From the NCBI RefSeq assembly GCF_900114635.1, contig NZ_FOTQ01000011.1:32112-96111 (forward strand): a stretch of DNA of 64,000 bases, in the 5' to 3' direction. Every line of letters begins with the position of its first letter. Position 1 is the stretch's first letter. This DNA is from Shimia aestuarii (GTDB lineage Bacteria; Pseudomonadota; Alphaproteobacteria; Rhodobacterales; Rhodobacteraceae). Of this stretch, positions 17,987 through 26,541 are shown in pieces. The notes beneath the pieces are model-generated. The model made no database searches and had not been told where the DNA came from. It saw only the letters and a program-made list of their open reading frames with translations. The translations under genes were made by a program, and so were the position numbers.

Positions 17987-19084
17987 TCAGTCTGCGTAGA
18001 GACCGATGCTGGTTTCTTTCTCGGCGGCAGAGATGCGTGCCACTTCCGCCCAAAGCTCATCGACCAGTGCCGGGTCCACTCCGAAATCACCGGTGACCCA
18101 CTCGCGCCATGCGGGGCGCGCAATCTCGGCCATCCTAGTGCGCTCGGAAGCAGGCAGGACATAGCATTCGTCGAACAGCTTGCAGCTTTCTGTCCATCCG
18201 TTGATGGCCTGCAGTGCCGCGATGCCGTGGCCGATCTTCACCGCTTCGCGGGCCGCGACGGCAATCGCCTCCTGATACTCTTTTGGCAGCGATTGGAACC
18301 ACTTTTCGCTGACCACGAAAGTCGTCGAGTTGTAGACGTGGCCGCTGAGCGTGGTGTAATCGGTAACTTCATAAAGCTTGTAGGCGGTCGAGATGCCCGG
18401 AGCATTGAACTGACCATCTGCAAGGCCCGTGGACAGTGCGGTATGGACCTCGCCCCATGGCAGCGGTGTGGCCGAGGCGCCGAGCGCCTTCATGATCGCG
18501 ACATGTGCCGGGTTTTCCTCGACACGGATCTTGAGGCCTGCCAGGTCCTCGACGGTCTTCACCAGCCGCTGGTTGGTCGTCAGGGCGACAAACCCGCCCC
18601 CGTCGTCAAACGTCCCCAGATAACGCAGGCCGCTTTCCTCGATTGCCCCTTTCATGAAATTCGCGTGCCACTCGCCATCGAAATAGGCGCGGGCTGTGAG
18701 GTAATCATTGAACAGGAACGGCGAGGTGACGATCTGATAATCGGAAAAGAACGAAGACATCGCCCCCGACGACATCACCGTCGCCTGCATGGTGCGTCCG
18801 GATTGGGTCTGCTTTCCGGATTCCACTTCGTTACCCAACTGGCTGCCGGCAAAGATCTGCACGTCGATGGCCCCGCCGGTGGCGCTTTCCACCAGGGCTT
18901 CGAAATGCAGCAGGCTCGGTTGCACTTCGTTGCTCATCGGGTCTTCGGGGTAAAGGTGCCCGATGACCATTTCATAGTCAGCTGCATGGGCCGTGCTTGC
19001 AAGCAATAGTGCAGCGGCCCCGGCCTGGGCTGTCTTGCGGGCAATCAGCAAAGCTGCGGAGCCAGTGGTAAGTTTTGTCGGCAT
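17987..19084 (-). CDS. TRAP transporter periplasmic binding protein (DctP type)
   Basis: A 365-residue secreted solute-binding protein. The ATG at 19084 follows GGGAGGAA and gives a signal peptide ending STAHAADYE. The open frame continues upstream to 19546, but that part overlaps the promoter and looks non-coding. DctP features include FAGSQLGNEVESGKQTQSG, the arginine-containing LAGLKIRVEENPAHVAIMKA (ligand carboxylate contact in the family) and LADGQFNAPGISTAY. The substrate is probably a carboxylate; linkage to DadA suggests an amino-acid derivative. First gene of the operon. Confidence 0.92.
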   Translation of the reverse strand: MPTKLTTGSAALLIARKTAQAGAAALLLASTAHAADYEMVIGHLYPEDPMSNEVQPSLLHFEALVESATGGAIDVQIFAGSQLGNEVESGKQTQSGRTMQATVMSSGAMSSFFSDYQIVTSPFLFNDYLTARAYFDGEWHANFMKGAIEESGLRYLGTFDDGGGFVALTTNQRLVKTVEDLAGLKIRVEENPAHVAIMKALGASATPLPWGEVHTALSTGLADGQFNAPGISTAYKLYEVTDYTTLSGHVYNSTTFVVSEKWFQSLPKEYQEAIAVAAREAVKIGHGIAALQAINGWTESCKLFDECYVLPASERTRMAEIARPAWREWVTGDFGVDPALVDELWAEVARISAAEKETSIGLYAD

Positions 19085-19182
19085 TCTGTGTTCCTCCCGG
19101 TCTGTGTCGCCCGTCGTCTTACGCGATGAGCAGATCTGGTGTTGTCGCCTTCGAATCCGGTCGGACCGGCGACATGGAGGTA

Positions 19183-19212
19183 AAGATAGAAAAACAATTT
19201 TCTTTTTGTCAA
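19183..19212 (-). promoter_or_regulatory. Sigma-70-type promoter of the first TRAP/DadA operon
   Basis: On the minus strand TTGACA (19212-19207) is followed after 18 bp by TATCTT (19188-19183), about 100 bp before the binding-protein start codon. The spacer itself holds a small inverted repeat (GAAAA, TTG, TTTTC). Confidence 0.65.
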
Positions 19213-19213
19213 T

Positions 19214-19236
19214 AAATTTCCTATCGGAAAATTTTT
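19214..19236 (-). promoter_or_regulatory. Putative XRE-cupin operator next to the -35 box
   Basis: The minus strand reads AAAAATTTTCCGATAGGAAA followed by TTT, one base upstream of the -35 hexamer. The same core, TTTTCCGATAnGAAA, occurs twice in the divergent promoter region of the second operon (28887-28931). TTTCC and GGAAA form an inverted repeat. The position suits an activator or a repressor. Confidence 0.65.
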
Positions 19237-19313
19237 GTGCGCGAGCGAAAGCGGGTGCGGCGGCAATCGGAGGCACACTCAGGGGCCCAGATGGCCGGGT
19301 GTTGGCCGGTACA

Positions 19314-19775
19314 TCAGATCGGCAGGGCTGTCGTCTTTTTGACGACGTCCAGAACGACCGAACTTTCCATTTCCTGAACCCCGGGCAGCGAGACAAGCTT
19401 GTCCTGAACAAGCGCGTGATAGTGGTCAATGTCGCGCACCACGATATGAAGGTGATAGTCGAAGCTCCCCAAGAGCAGCACTGCATACTGGATTTCCGGA
19501 ATGGCGCGGATCGCGCGGCGGAAGGCTTCAAGCCCCGCCCGGTCATGTTTGTTCAGTTTGACCCGCGCCACGACAAGCGCGTTAAAACCAAGCCGTCTCC
19601 GATCCAGATCGACGGTCTTGCCCCTGATGATCCCGGCTTCCTGAAGCTGGATGATCCGTCTTGAGCAAGGCGATTGAGAAATGCCGACCTGCTCGGCGAT
19701 TTCGGTCACGGTTTTAGAGCCATCAGCCTGCATCGCGCGAAGGATACGCATGTCCGTTTCATCTATTTTCAGCAT
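19314..19775 (-). CDS. Lrp/AsnC-family regulator, probably of the branched-chain operon (BkdR-like)
   Basis: A 153-residue Lrp-type protein: N-terminal helix-turn-helix (MLKIDETDMRILRAMQADGS, EIAEQVGISQSPCSRRIIQL) and a C-terminal RAM effector domain (LLGSFDYHLHIVVRDIDHYH, QDKLVSLPGVQEMESSVVLD). Lrp-type BkdR activates the bkd operon in Pseudomonas when branched-chain amino acids bind. Here the gene is divergent from the thiolase-bkd operon with 134 bp between start codons, which fits the same role. It may also influence the TRAP operon behind it, whose promoter lies about 100 bp from its stop codon. Confidence 0.85.
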   Translation of the reverse strand: MLKIDETDMRILRAMQADGSKTVTEIAEQVGISQSPCSRRIIQLQEAGIIRGKTVDLDRRRLGFNALVVARVKLNKHDRAGLEAFRRAIRAIPEIQYAVLLLGSFDYHLHIVVRDIDHYHALVQDKLVSLPGVQEMESSVVLDVVKKTTALPI

Positions 19776-19909
19776 GATTCAGCCTCTTAAAGGAGTATTT
19801 GCGTCTGAATCTTGCTTTAATTTCGAACTTTTGTCCATCCTTTGGGAAAACCAGCCGAGAGACTCATGCCATAGTGCGCCCGGATTTGAGCTCGACTGGG
19901 AGAATGAGA

Positions 19910-21085
19910 ATGGCAGAGGTCGTGATCTGTAGCGCAAAGCGCACGCCGATGGGCGGGTTTCAGGGAGAGTTCGGCGGAATCGGAGCCACTGATCTGGGCG
20001 CGATCGCAATTCGCGGCGCGATTGCCGACGCAGGGATAGCAGGTGATGACGTTGACGAAACCATCATGGGCATCGTGCTGTCAGCCGGCGTCGGTCAGGC
20101 ACCTGCACGTCAGGCCTGCCTCGGCGCTGGCCTGCCCTTGTCCACGCCGGCAACCGCAATAAGCAAGGTTTGCGGCTCGGGCATGCAGGCGGTGATCCAA
20201 GGCTGCACCCAGATTTCCTCCGGGTTCAGCCGGTTCGTCGTGGCGGGCGGCATGGAGAGCATGTCCAATGCCCCCTACCTCTCTCCAAACACCCGCTCTG
20301 GTGCACGTCTTGGACATGTGAGGATGCTGGATCACATGTTTTTCGACGGGCTGGAGGATGCCTATGAAGGTGGCCTGATGGGAAGTTTTGCCGAAAACTG
20401 CGCCCGGAAATACGAATTCTCACGCGAGGCGCAAGATGCCTACGCGATCGCTTCGCTCAGCCGGGCTCTGGCCGCCACGGATGGCGGGGTATTCAGCGCC
20501 GAAATCGCGCCTGTGACGATCAAGACGCGCAGCGGCGAACAAACGATCCGAAGTGACGAGCAGCCGCGCAATGCCCACCCCGACAAGATCCCGCAGTTGA
20601 AGCCCGCATTCGCCAAGGATGGCACGGTTACGGCGGCGAACGCCTCTTCGATTTCGGATGGCGCCGCGGCCTTGGTTCTGGCATCGCGCGACGCTGCTGC
20701 GGCGAAAGCGCTGCCGGTGCGGGCGCGGATCGTAGGGTTTTCGGGCCATGCGCAGGAGCCCGGCTGGTTCACCACGGCCCCGGTCGCGGCCACACGAAAG
20801 CTGTTGGACCGGATCGGCTGGACCATTGCCGATGTTGATCTCTGGGAGGTCAACGAGGCCTTTGCTGTAGTGGCCATGGCGTTCATGCAGGATCTCGATA
20901 TCGACCATGAGACGTTGAACGTAAACGGTGGCGCCTGTGCCTTGGGCCATCCCATTGGCGCCTCGGGCGCGCGCATCCTCGTCACGCTTCTGCATGCGCT
21001 GGAACAGCGCGATCTGAAACGCGGGGTCGCCGCAATCTGCATTGGGGGCGGCGAGGCCTTGGCGGTCGCCATCGAGAGGGAGTGA
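19910..21085 (+). CDS. Acetyl-CoA acyltransferase (thiolase), probably 2-methylacetoacetyl-CoA thiolase
   Basis: A 391-residue thiolase. The nucleophilic cysteine is C88 in ISKVCGSGMQA. The other active-site motifs are NVNGGACALGHPIGASG and, near the end, ICIGGGEALAV. The ATG at 19910 has GGGAG 7 bp upstream; an ATG two codons earlier is possible, and the long upstream open frame is not needed. In isoleucine breakdown this enzyme splits 2-methylacetoacetyl-CoA into acetyl-CoA and propionyl-CoA, which matches its neighbours, but other 3-ketoacyl-CoA substrates cannot be excluded. First gene of the operon. Confidence 0.88.
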   Translation: MAEVVICSAKRTPMGGFQGEFGGIGATDLGAIAIRGAIADAGIAGDDVDETIMGIVLSAGVGQAPARQACLGAGLPLSTPATAISKVCGSGMQAVIQGCTQISSGFSRFVVAGGMESMSNAPYLSPNTRSGARLGHVRMLDHMFFDGLEDAYEGGLMGSFAENCARKYEFSREAQDAYAIASLSRALAATDGGVFSAEIAPVTIKTRSGEQTIRSDEQPRNAHPDKIPQLKPAFAKDGTVTAANASSISDGAAALVLASRDAAAAKALPVRARIVGFSGHAQEPGWFTTAPVAATRKLLDRIGWTIADVDLWEVNEAFAVVAMAFMQDLDIDHETLNVNGGACALGHPIGASGARILVTLLHALEQRDLKRGVAAICIGGGEALAVAIERE

Positions 21086-21089
21086 TCAG

Positions 21090-22241
21090 ATGCTAGGTAT
21101 CCTCACAGAAGAACAGGTGATGATCCGCGATATGGCCCGGCAGTTTGCGCGGGACAAGCTGACGCAAGGCGCTGCTGACCGGGAGTCGGCAGGACGGATC
21201 GAAACCGATATCATCGAAGAGATGGGGCAACTGGGATTTCTGGGCATGACCGTGCCCGAGGAAATGGGAGGTGTCGGGGCCGACTATGTCTCTTATGCGC
21301 TGGCGCTGATGGAAATTGCGGCCGGCGATGGCGCAGTCTCGACCATGATGTCGGTCCACAATGCGCCATTCTGCGCGATCCTGCAGACGTTTGCCAACAA
21401 GACGCAGCAGGACGCCTGGCTGAACCCGGCGGCCACAGGCGCGTTCATCGGCTGCTTTGCCTTGACCGAGCCCGGAACCGGCACCGATGCCGCCGCGATC
21501 AAGACGCGGGCTGTGCGCACAAACGATGGCTATGTTCTGAACGGTTCAAAACAGTTCATCACCTCGGCCCGGATCGGTGGCGCAACGATTGTCTTTGCCG
21601 TGACCGATCCGGCGGCGGGGAAAAAGGGGATTTCGGCGTTTTACCTCGAACAGGGCAGCCCGGGATTTTTCGTGGCCGAACCGGAACGGAAGCTGGGCCA
21701 GAAAGCCTCTGACACCTGCGCCCTGACCTTTGAAGATCTCAAGGTGGATGCCGGCGCGTTGATCGGAACCGAGGGGCAGGGGCTTCAGATCGCGCTGTCG
21801 TCGCTGGAAGCGGGTCGCATCGGCATTGCGTCGCAATCGGTGGGCATGGCGCAGGCCGCGCTTGACTATGCCATGGTCTATGCGCTGGAGCGTCAGACGT
21901 TCGGCAAGCCGATCTTCGAGCATCAGGCGGTTGCCTTCCGGCTTGCGGACATGGACGCACAGATCGAAGCCGCGCGGCAACTGGTCCTCTATGCCGCACG
22001 GCTCAAGGATCTGGGCCAGCCCTGCCTGCGCGAAGCCTCCATTGCCAAGCTGACGGCCAGCCAGATGGCGGAACGGGTCGTGTCGGACGCGATCCAGACA
22101 CTGGGCGGATATGGCTATCTTTCTGAATTCCCGTTGGAACGGATCTATCGCGACGCGCGCGTCTGCCAGATCTACGAAGGCACATCGGATGTCCAGCGGA
22201 TCAACATTTCCCGTGACCTGAAAAGGAGATACCTGCAATGA
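21090..22241 (+). CDS. Acyl-CoA dehydrogenase (short/branched-chain type)
   Basis: A 383-residue flavoenzyme that introduces the 2,3 double bond into acyl-CoA. Family signatures are CFALTEPGTGTDAAAIKTRA and the C-terminal QTLGGYGYLSEFPLERIYRD. The probable catalytic base is E363 in QIYEGTSDVQR, the position used in short-chain and 2-methyl-branched enzymes. It starts four bases after the thiolase stop and overlaps the next start. In this operon its likely substrate is 2-methylbutanoyl-CoA or isobutanoyl-CoA. Confidence 0.9.
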   Translation: MLGILTEEQVMIRDMARQFARDKLTQGAADRESAGRIETDIIEEMGQLGFLGMTVPEEMGGVGADYVSYALALMEIAAGDGAVSTMMSVHNAPFCAILQTFANKTQQDAWLNPAATGAFIGCFALTEPGTGTDAAAIKTRAVRTNDGYVLNGSKQFITSARIGGATIVFAVTDPAAGKKGISAFYLEQGSPGFFVAEPERKLGQKASDTCALTFEDLKVDAGALIGTEGQGLQIALSSLEAGRIGIASQSVGMAQAALDYAMVYALERQTFGKPIFEHQAVAFRLADMDAQIEAARQLVLYAARLKDLGQPCLREASIAKLTASQMAERVVSDAIQTLGGYGYLSEFPLERIYRDARVCQIYEGTSDVQRINISRDLKRRYLQ

Positions 22242-23005
22242 GGATCGGTGCAGACACCCCCGCCGTCGTCACCGGTGGCGCTTCCGGTCTTGGGGCCGCC
22301 GTGACTAGAGCCCTGCGCGCGAAGGGTGTTCCCGTAGGCATTCTGGATATGAACGCGGACGCCGGACAGCAGTTTGCCGCAGAGACCGGCGCGACATTCG
22401 CGCAATGCGATATTTCCGATGCCGGCGCCGTGGGCACCGCGCTGGACAGGCTGCGCGCCCGTCAGGGTCAGGAAAGGATCTGCATCAACTGTGCAGGTAT
22501 TGCGCCAGCGGCCAAGACCGTATCCCGCGGCGCGGCCCATGACCCCGCCCTTTATGCGAAGGTTGTTGGTGTCAATCTCATCGGAACGTTCAACGTTGCA
22601 ACCCAATCCGCGCTTGGTATTTCCGGGACCGAACCGCAGAACGACGATGGTGAGCGCGGGGTCATCATAAACACAGCATCGATTGCCGCCTTTGAAGGCC
22701 AGATGGGCCAGCTGGCCTATGCCTCGTCAAAGGCAGGGGTCGTCGGCCTGACCCTGCCAATGGCCCGCGATCTGGCCCAGACCGGCATCCGCGTCGTCGC
22801 CATTGCCCCCGGTATCTTCGCGACCCCCATGGTCACCGCCTTTCCGCAAGAGGTGCAGGATGCGCTCGCCCGGACATCGGAGTTTCCGCAGCGCCTCGGA
22901 CGGGTCGAAGAGTTCGCCGAACTGGCGCTGCATATCGTCCGCAATACCATGCTGAATGGCGAGGTCATCCGCTTGGATGCAGCAACAAGGATGCAGTCAA
23001 AATGA
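22238..23005 (+). CDS. Short-chain dehydrogenase, HSD10-like 3-hydroxyacyl-CoA dehydrogenase
   Basis: A 255-residue SDR enzyme. It has the NAD-binding TGGASGLG near residue 12, an acidic residue after ILDMNAD that favours NAD, and the catalytic triad S148, Y161 and K165 ([16 protein letters not shown]). The long [20 protein letters not shown] segment and the insertion around [10 protein letters not shown] resemble human HSD17B10, which oxidises 2-methyl-3-hydroxybutyryl-CoA in isoleucine catabolism. It overlaps the acyl-CoA dehydrogenase by 4 bp and bkdA1 by 4 bp. Confidence 0.85.
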   Translation: MRIGADTPAVVTGGASGLGAAVTRALRAKGVPVGILDMNADAGQQFAAETGATFAQCDISDAGAVGTALDRLRARQGQERICINCAGIAPAAKTVSRGAAHDPALYAKVVGVNLIGTFNVATQSALGISGTEPQNDDGERGVIINTASIAAFEGQMGQLAYASSKAGVVGLTLPMARDLAQTGIRVVAIAPGIFATPMVTAFPQEVQDALARTSEFPQRLGRVEEFAELALHIVRNTMLNGEVIRLDAATRMQSK

Positions 23006-24237
23006 CCAGGCAGACAAAGCTCAACTTTCCTCACCCTCCCGCGCGCCCGGATGAAACTCCTGATTTCTCGGCCATTGATATCCCGGAGGCGGGCATACTG
23101 GATGTGCCGCCGCCCGACCTAAAGGCCGCCGACAGTCACGACTACGCCCAGAGCTTGATCCGTATTCTCAACGATCAGGGCGACGCCGTTGGCCCCTGGG
23201 CCGATTACATCGCCGACCAGGAAGACGAGTCCCTGCTGCAAGGGCTGCGCGACATGCTCAAGATGCGGGCGGTGGACAAACGTCTGCTGAATGCGCAACG
23301 CCAGGGCAAGACCTCGTTCTATCTGCAATGCACCGGCGAGGAAGCGATCGGCTGCGGGTTTCAGCGCCAGCTTGAGCAAGGCGACATGAACTTCCCGACC
23401 TATCGGCAGCAGTCCCTTCTGATTGCGGCGGACTATCCGCTGCGGGATCTGATGGGGCAGATCTACTCGAACGCATGCGATCCGCTGCAGGGCCGGCAAC
23501 TGCCCATCATGCACTCGGCTCGGGAGCATGGCTTTTTCTCGATCTCGGGCAACCTTGGCACGCAGTATGTGCAGGCCGTCGGCTGGGCCATGGGGTGCGC
23601 GCTGCGTGGCAATGGCAAGATCGCGGCGGGCTGGATCGGCGACGGCGCCACGGCATCGAATGATTTCAATTCGGCGCTGTTGTCGGCCTCGGTGTATCAG
23701 CCGCCTGTCGTCCTGAATATCGTCAACAACCAATGGGCCATTTCCACCTATACCGGCGTTGCCAGCGGCCAGAGCAAGACCTATGCCGAGCGGGTGCTTG
23801 GCTATGGCATTCCCGCCTTGCGGGTGGACGGCAATGATTATCTTGCCGTAATCGCGGTCAGCCGTTGGGCGATCCAGCGCGCGCGCAATGGATATGGTCC
23901 GATTGCGATCGAGTGGTTCACCTATCGCGCCGCGCCGCATTCGACCTCGGATGACCCCTCGGCCTATCGCCCCAAGGACGAGGCGCTGGCCTGGCCGTTG
24001 GGCGATCCGGTGGAACGTTTGAAAACCCACATGATCAAGCGTGGCATCTGGACCGAAGAGCGCCACGCGCAGTCCGAGGCGGAATTGCTGGCCGAGGCCA
24101 CGGCAGAGCAAAAAGAGGTCGAGAAATACGGGACCTTCGTGAATCCGCAACCGATCTCGCCGGCAGAAATTTTCCGCGGCGTCTACGCAGACATGCCCGA
24201 GCATCTGCGCCGACAGCGACAGGAGATGGGGTACTGA
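23002..24237 (+). CDS. bkdA1: Branched-chain 2-oxoacid dehydrogenase E1 alpha subunit
   Basis: A 411-residue E1 alpha subunit of the BCKDH complex, which decarboxylates 2-oxo acids of valine, leucine and isoleucine. The thiamin diphosphate motif is visible as GDGATASNDFNSALLSASVY, followed by VLNIVNNQWAIST. A serine-rich HSTSDDPSAYRPKDE segment corresponds to the phosphorylation-loop region of this family. Its 4-bp overlap with the dehydrogenase gene and 1-bp gap to bkdA2 show a tight operon. Length is as usual for Pseudomonas-type BkdA1. Confidence 0.95.
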   Translation: MTRQTKLNFPHPPARPDETPDFSAIDIPEAGILDVPPPDLKAADSHDYAQSLIRILNDQGDAVGPWADYIADQEDESLLQGLRDMLKMRAVDKRLLNAQRQGKTSFYLQCTGEEAIGCGFQRQLEQGDMNFPTYRQQSLLIAADYPLRDLMGQIYSNACDPLQGRQLPIMHSAREHGFFSISGNLGTQYVQAVGWAMGCALRGNGKIAAGWIGDGATASNDFNSALLSASVYQPPVVLNIVNNQWAISTYTGVASGQSKTYAERVLGYGIPALRVDGNDYLAVIAVSRWAIQRARNGYGPIAIEWFTYRAAPHSTSDDPSAYRPKDEALAWPLGDPVERLKTHMIKRGIWTEERHAQSEAELLAEATAEQKEVEKYGTFVNPQPISPAEIFRGVYADMPEHLRRQRQEMGY

Positions 24238-24238
24238 T

Positions 24239-25252
24239 ATGGCCCGTATGAGCATGATCGAGGCGCTGCACAGCGCCATGGATAAGAAGCTGAGCGACGA
24301 TGCATCGGTGCTCGTCTTTGGCGAGGATGTCGGCTTTTTCGGCGGGGTGTTCCGTTGTACCGCCGGGCTTCAGGAGAAGTTCGGCGAAGAGCGGGTGTTC
24401 GACACGCCCATCAACGAAAGCGCGATTGTCGGGTTGGCCGTGGGCATGGCCGCACAGGGAATGCGCCCCTGTGTCGAGGTGCAGTTCGCCGATTACGTCT
24501 ATCCCGCCTATGACCAGATCACCCAGGAGGCGGCGCGCCTGCGGCACCGTTCGAACGAACAATTCACCTGTCCGATCGTGGTGCGGATGCCGACGGGCGG
24601 CGGCATTTTCGGTGGCCAGACCCACAGTCAGAGCCCCGAAGCACTGTTCACGCATGTGGCCGGGCTCAAGGTCGTTATCCCCTCGACTCCCTATGACGCC
24701 AAGGGATTGCTGATCGCGTCCATCGAGGATCCTGACCCGGTGATCTTTCTTGAACCCAAGCGGATCTATAACGGCCCGTTCTACGGCGACCATTCCGGCA
24801 AGTCCGTGCCTTGGTCACAGCACGAGTCAAGCGAAGTCCCCGAAGGGCATTACACGGTCCCTCTCGGCAAGGCCGTGGTGCGCCAGCCCGGCAATGACAT
24901 CACGATCCTGGCATATGGCACGATGGTCTATGTTGCCGAGGCCGCGGCCAAGCAAGCCGGTGTCGATGCCGAGATCATAGAACTGCGGACGCTTCTGCCG
25001 CTCGACCTCGACACGATCCGTCACTCGGTCGAAAAGACCGGGCGTTGCATTGTGGTGCATGAGGCGACACGCACCAGCGGCTTTGGTGCCGAACTGATCG
25101 CGGAGGTCCAGGAGGCCTGTTTCTGGCACCTCAAGGCACCGATCCGGCGTGTCGCCGGATGGGATGCGCCTTACCCGCACGCCCAGGAATGGGATTACTT
25201 CCCGGGTCCGGAACGCATTGCCGCGGCACTGAAATTGGCGATGGAGGAGTGA
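24239..25252 (+). CDS. bkdA2: Branched-chain 2-oxoacid dehydrogenase E1 beta subunit
   Basis: A 337-residue transketolase-like subunit that pairs with BkdA1. Family features are VFGEDVGFFGGVFRCTAGLQ, DTPINESAIVGLAVGMAAQG, VEVQFADYVYPAYDQI and the C-terminal transketolase domain with VVHEATRTSGFGAEL. Intact and of usual length. Confidence 0.95.
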   Translation: MARMSMIEALHSAMDKKLSDDASVLVFGEDVGFFGGVFRCTAGLQEKFGEERVFDTPINESAIVGLAVGMAAQGMRPCVEVQFADYVYPAYDQITQEAARLRHRSNEQFTCPIVVRMPTGGGIFGGQTHSQSPEALFTHVAGLKVVIPSTPYDAKGLLIASIEDPDPVIFLEPKRIYNGPFYGDHSGKSVPWSQHESSEVPEGHYTVPLGKAVVRQPGNDITILAYGTMVYVAEAAAKQAGVDAEIIELRTLLPLDLDTIRHSVEKTGRCIVVHEATRTSGFGAELIAEVQEACFWHLKAPIRRVAGWDAPYPHAQEWDYFPGPERIAAALKLAMEE

Positions 25253-25254
25253 TC

Positions 25255-26538
25255 ATGGGTATCAGCATCATCAAGGTCCCGGATGTCGGCGAAGGCGTCG
25301 CCGAGGTCGAACTGGTCGAATGGCACGTAAAGGTGGGTGACCTGGTCAAAGAAGATGACGTTCTTGCCGCGGTCATGACCGACAAGGCTACGGTGGAAAT
25401 CCCGTCGCTTTTCGACGGCAGGGTCGTCGAGCTGGGCGCCGATATCGGAGAGACACTTGTTGTCGGTGCAACTCTGCTGACGATCGAGCACGCGGGCGAA
25501 GGTAACGCGACCGCGTCGGATAACGAGGCGGCAGCAGCGTCGCCCGTCGCGCAGAAAGAGCCCGAGGACAAGCTCCCCGAGCCTGCTCCGAAAGCGCCGG
25601 AACCGAAACTGCCCCCCGCCGCGCCGCCTGTTGCGGGCAGCGCGCGGGCGCCTCGCGCCGAAGGGGCTGCGCCGCTGGCCTCTCCTGCGGTGCGGGCGCG
25701 TGCGCGGGCCGCAGGCATCGACCTCCGGCGGGTGGCCGGAAGCGGTCCGGCAGGCCGGATCACGGACGGCGATCTTGATGCGGTTTTCGCCGCCGGACCT
25801 GCTGCGGTTGCAGCGCCCAAGCCCGGCCGGTCGCGGCGCGAAGGCGCGGAAGACATCCGGGTCGTCGGCCTGCGCCGCAAGATTTCGGAAAGCATGTCGC
25901 TTGCCAATGCGCGTATCCCGCACATCACCGTGATAGAAGAAATCGACGTGACCGCGCTCGAAGACCTGCGCGCAACGATGAATGCCGGAAAGGGCGACAA
26001 GCCGAAGCTGACCATGCTGCCATTCGTCAGCGCCGCCCTGTGTCGCGCGATCGACCAGCATCCCGAGATAAACGCGCATTTCGATGACGACGCGGGCATT
26101 ATCCGGCGGCATAGCCCGGTTCATATCGGTATCGCCACGATGACCGACAAAGGTCTTGTGGTTCCGGTCATGCGTCATGCGGAATCGCTTGCGCCCTTCG
26201 AATTGGCCGCCGAAATCCTGCGTTTGGCCGAGGCCGCGCGCAGGGGCAAGGCAACCCGTGACGAACTGACCGGCTCGACCATCACGATCACCTCTTTGGG
26301 TCCGCTTGGCGCGATTGCGACGACGCCGATCATCAACCATCCCGAAGTGGCCATACTGGGCATCAACAAGATGGCGGTCCGGCCAATGTGGGATGGCGCA
26401 CAGTTCGTTCCGCGCAAGATGATGAACATTTCGGCCAGCTTCGATCACCGGGTGATCGACGGCTGGGATGCCGCAGAATTCGTGCAACGTATCAAGACCC
26501 TGCTGGAAAATCCGGCGCTGATCTTTATGGAGGATTGA
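25255..26538 (+). CDS. bkdB: Branched-chain 2-oxoacid dehydrogenase E2 (lipoyl acyltransferase)
   Basis: A 427-residue E2 core enzyme. The single lipoyl domain has the lipoylated lysine K44 in VMTDKATVEIPS. A proline/alanine-rich linker, a peripheral subunit-binding domain (SPAVRARARAAGIDLRRV) and the catalytic acyltransferase domain follow, ending with SFDHRVIDGWDAAEF that holds the active-site histidine. The ATG at 25255 is two bases after the bkdA2 stop; the open frame upstream overlaps bkdA2 and is not needed. Confidence 0.95.
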   Translation: MGISIIKVPDVGEGVAEVELVEWHVKVGDLVKEDDVLAAVMTDKATVEIPSLFDGRVVELGADIGETLVVGATLLTIEHAGEGNATASDNEAAAASPVAQKEPEDKLPEPAPKAPEPKLPPAAPPVAGSARAPRAEGAAPLASPAVRARARAAGIDLRRVAGSGPAGRITDGDLDAVFAAGPAAVAAPKPGRSRREGAEDIRVVGLRRKISESMSLANARIPHITVIEEIDVTALEDLRATMNAGKGDKPKLTMLPFVSAALCRAIDQHPEINAHFDDDAGIIRRHSPVHIGIATMTDKGLVVPVMRHAESLAPFELAAEILRLAEAARRGKATRDELTGSTITITSLGPLGAIATTPIINHPEVAILGINKMAVRPMWDGAQFVPRKMMNISASFDHRVIDGWDAAEFVQRIKTLLENPALIFMED

Positions 26539-26541
26539 GCC

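Noticed and set aside
17402..19009. A 535-codon open frame on the plus strand
   Set aside because: It lies opposite the TRAP small-permease and binding-protein genes, has no motifs, and its composition is that of an antisense shadow in GC-rich DNA.
23119..24279. A 386-codon open frame on the minus strand
   Set aside because: Antisense shadow of bkdA1, whose thiamin diphosphate motif and family length are unambiguous.
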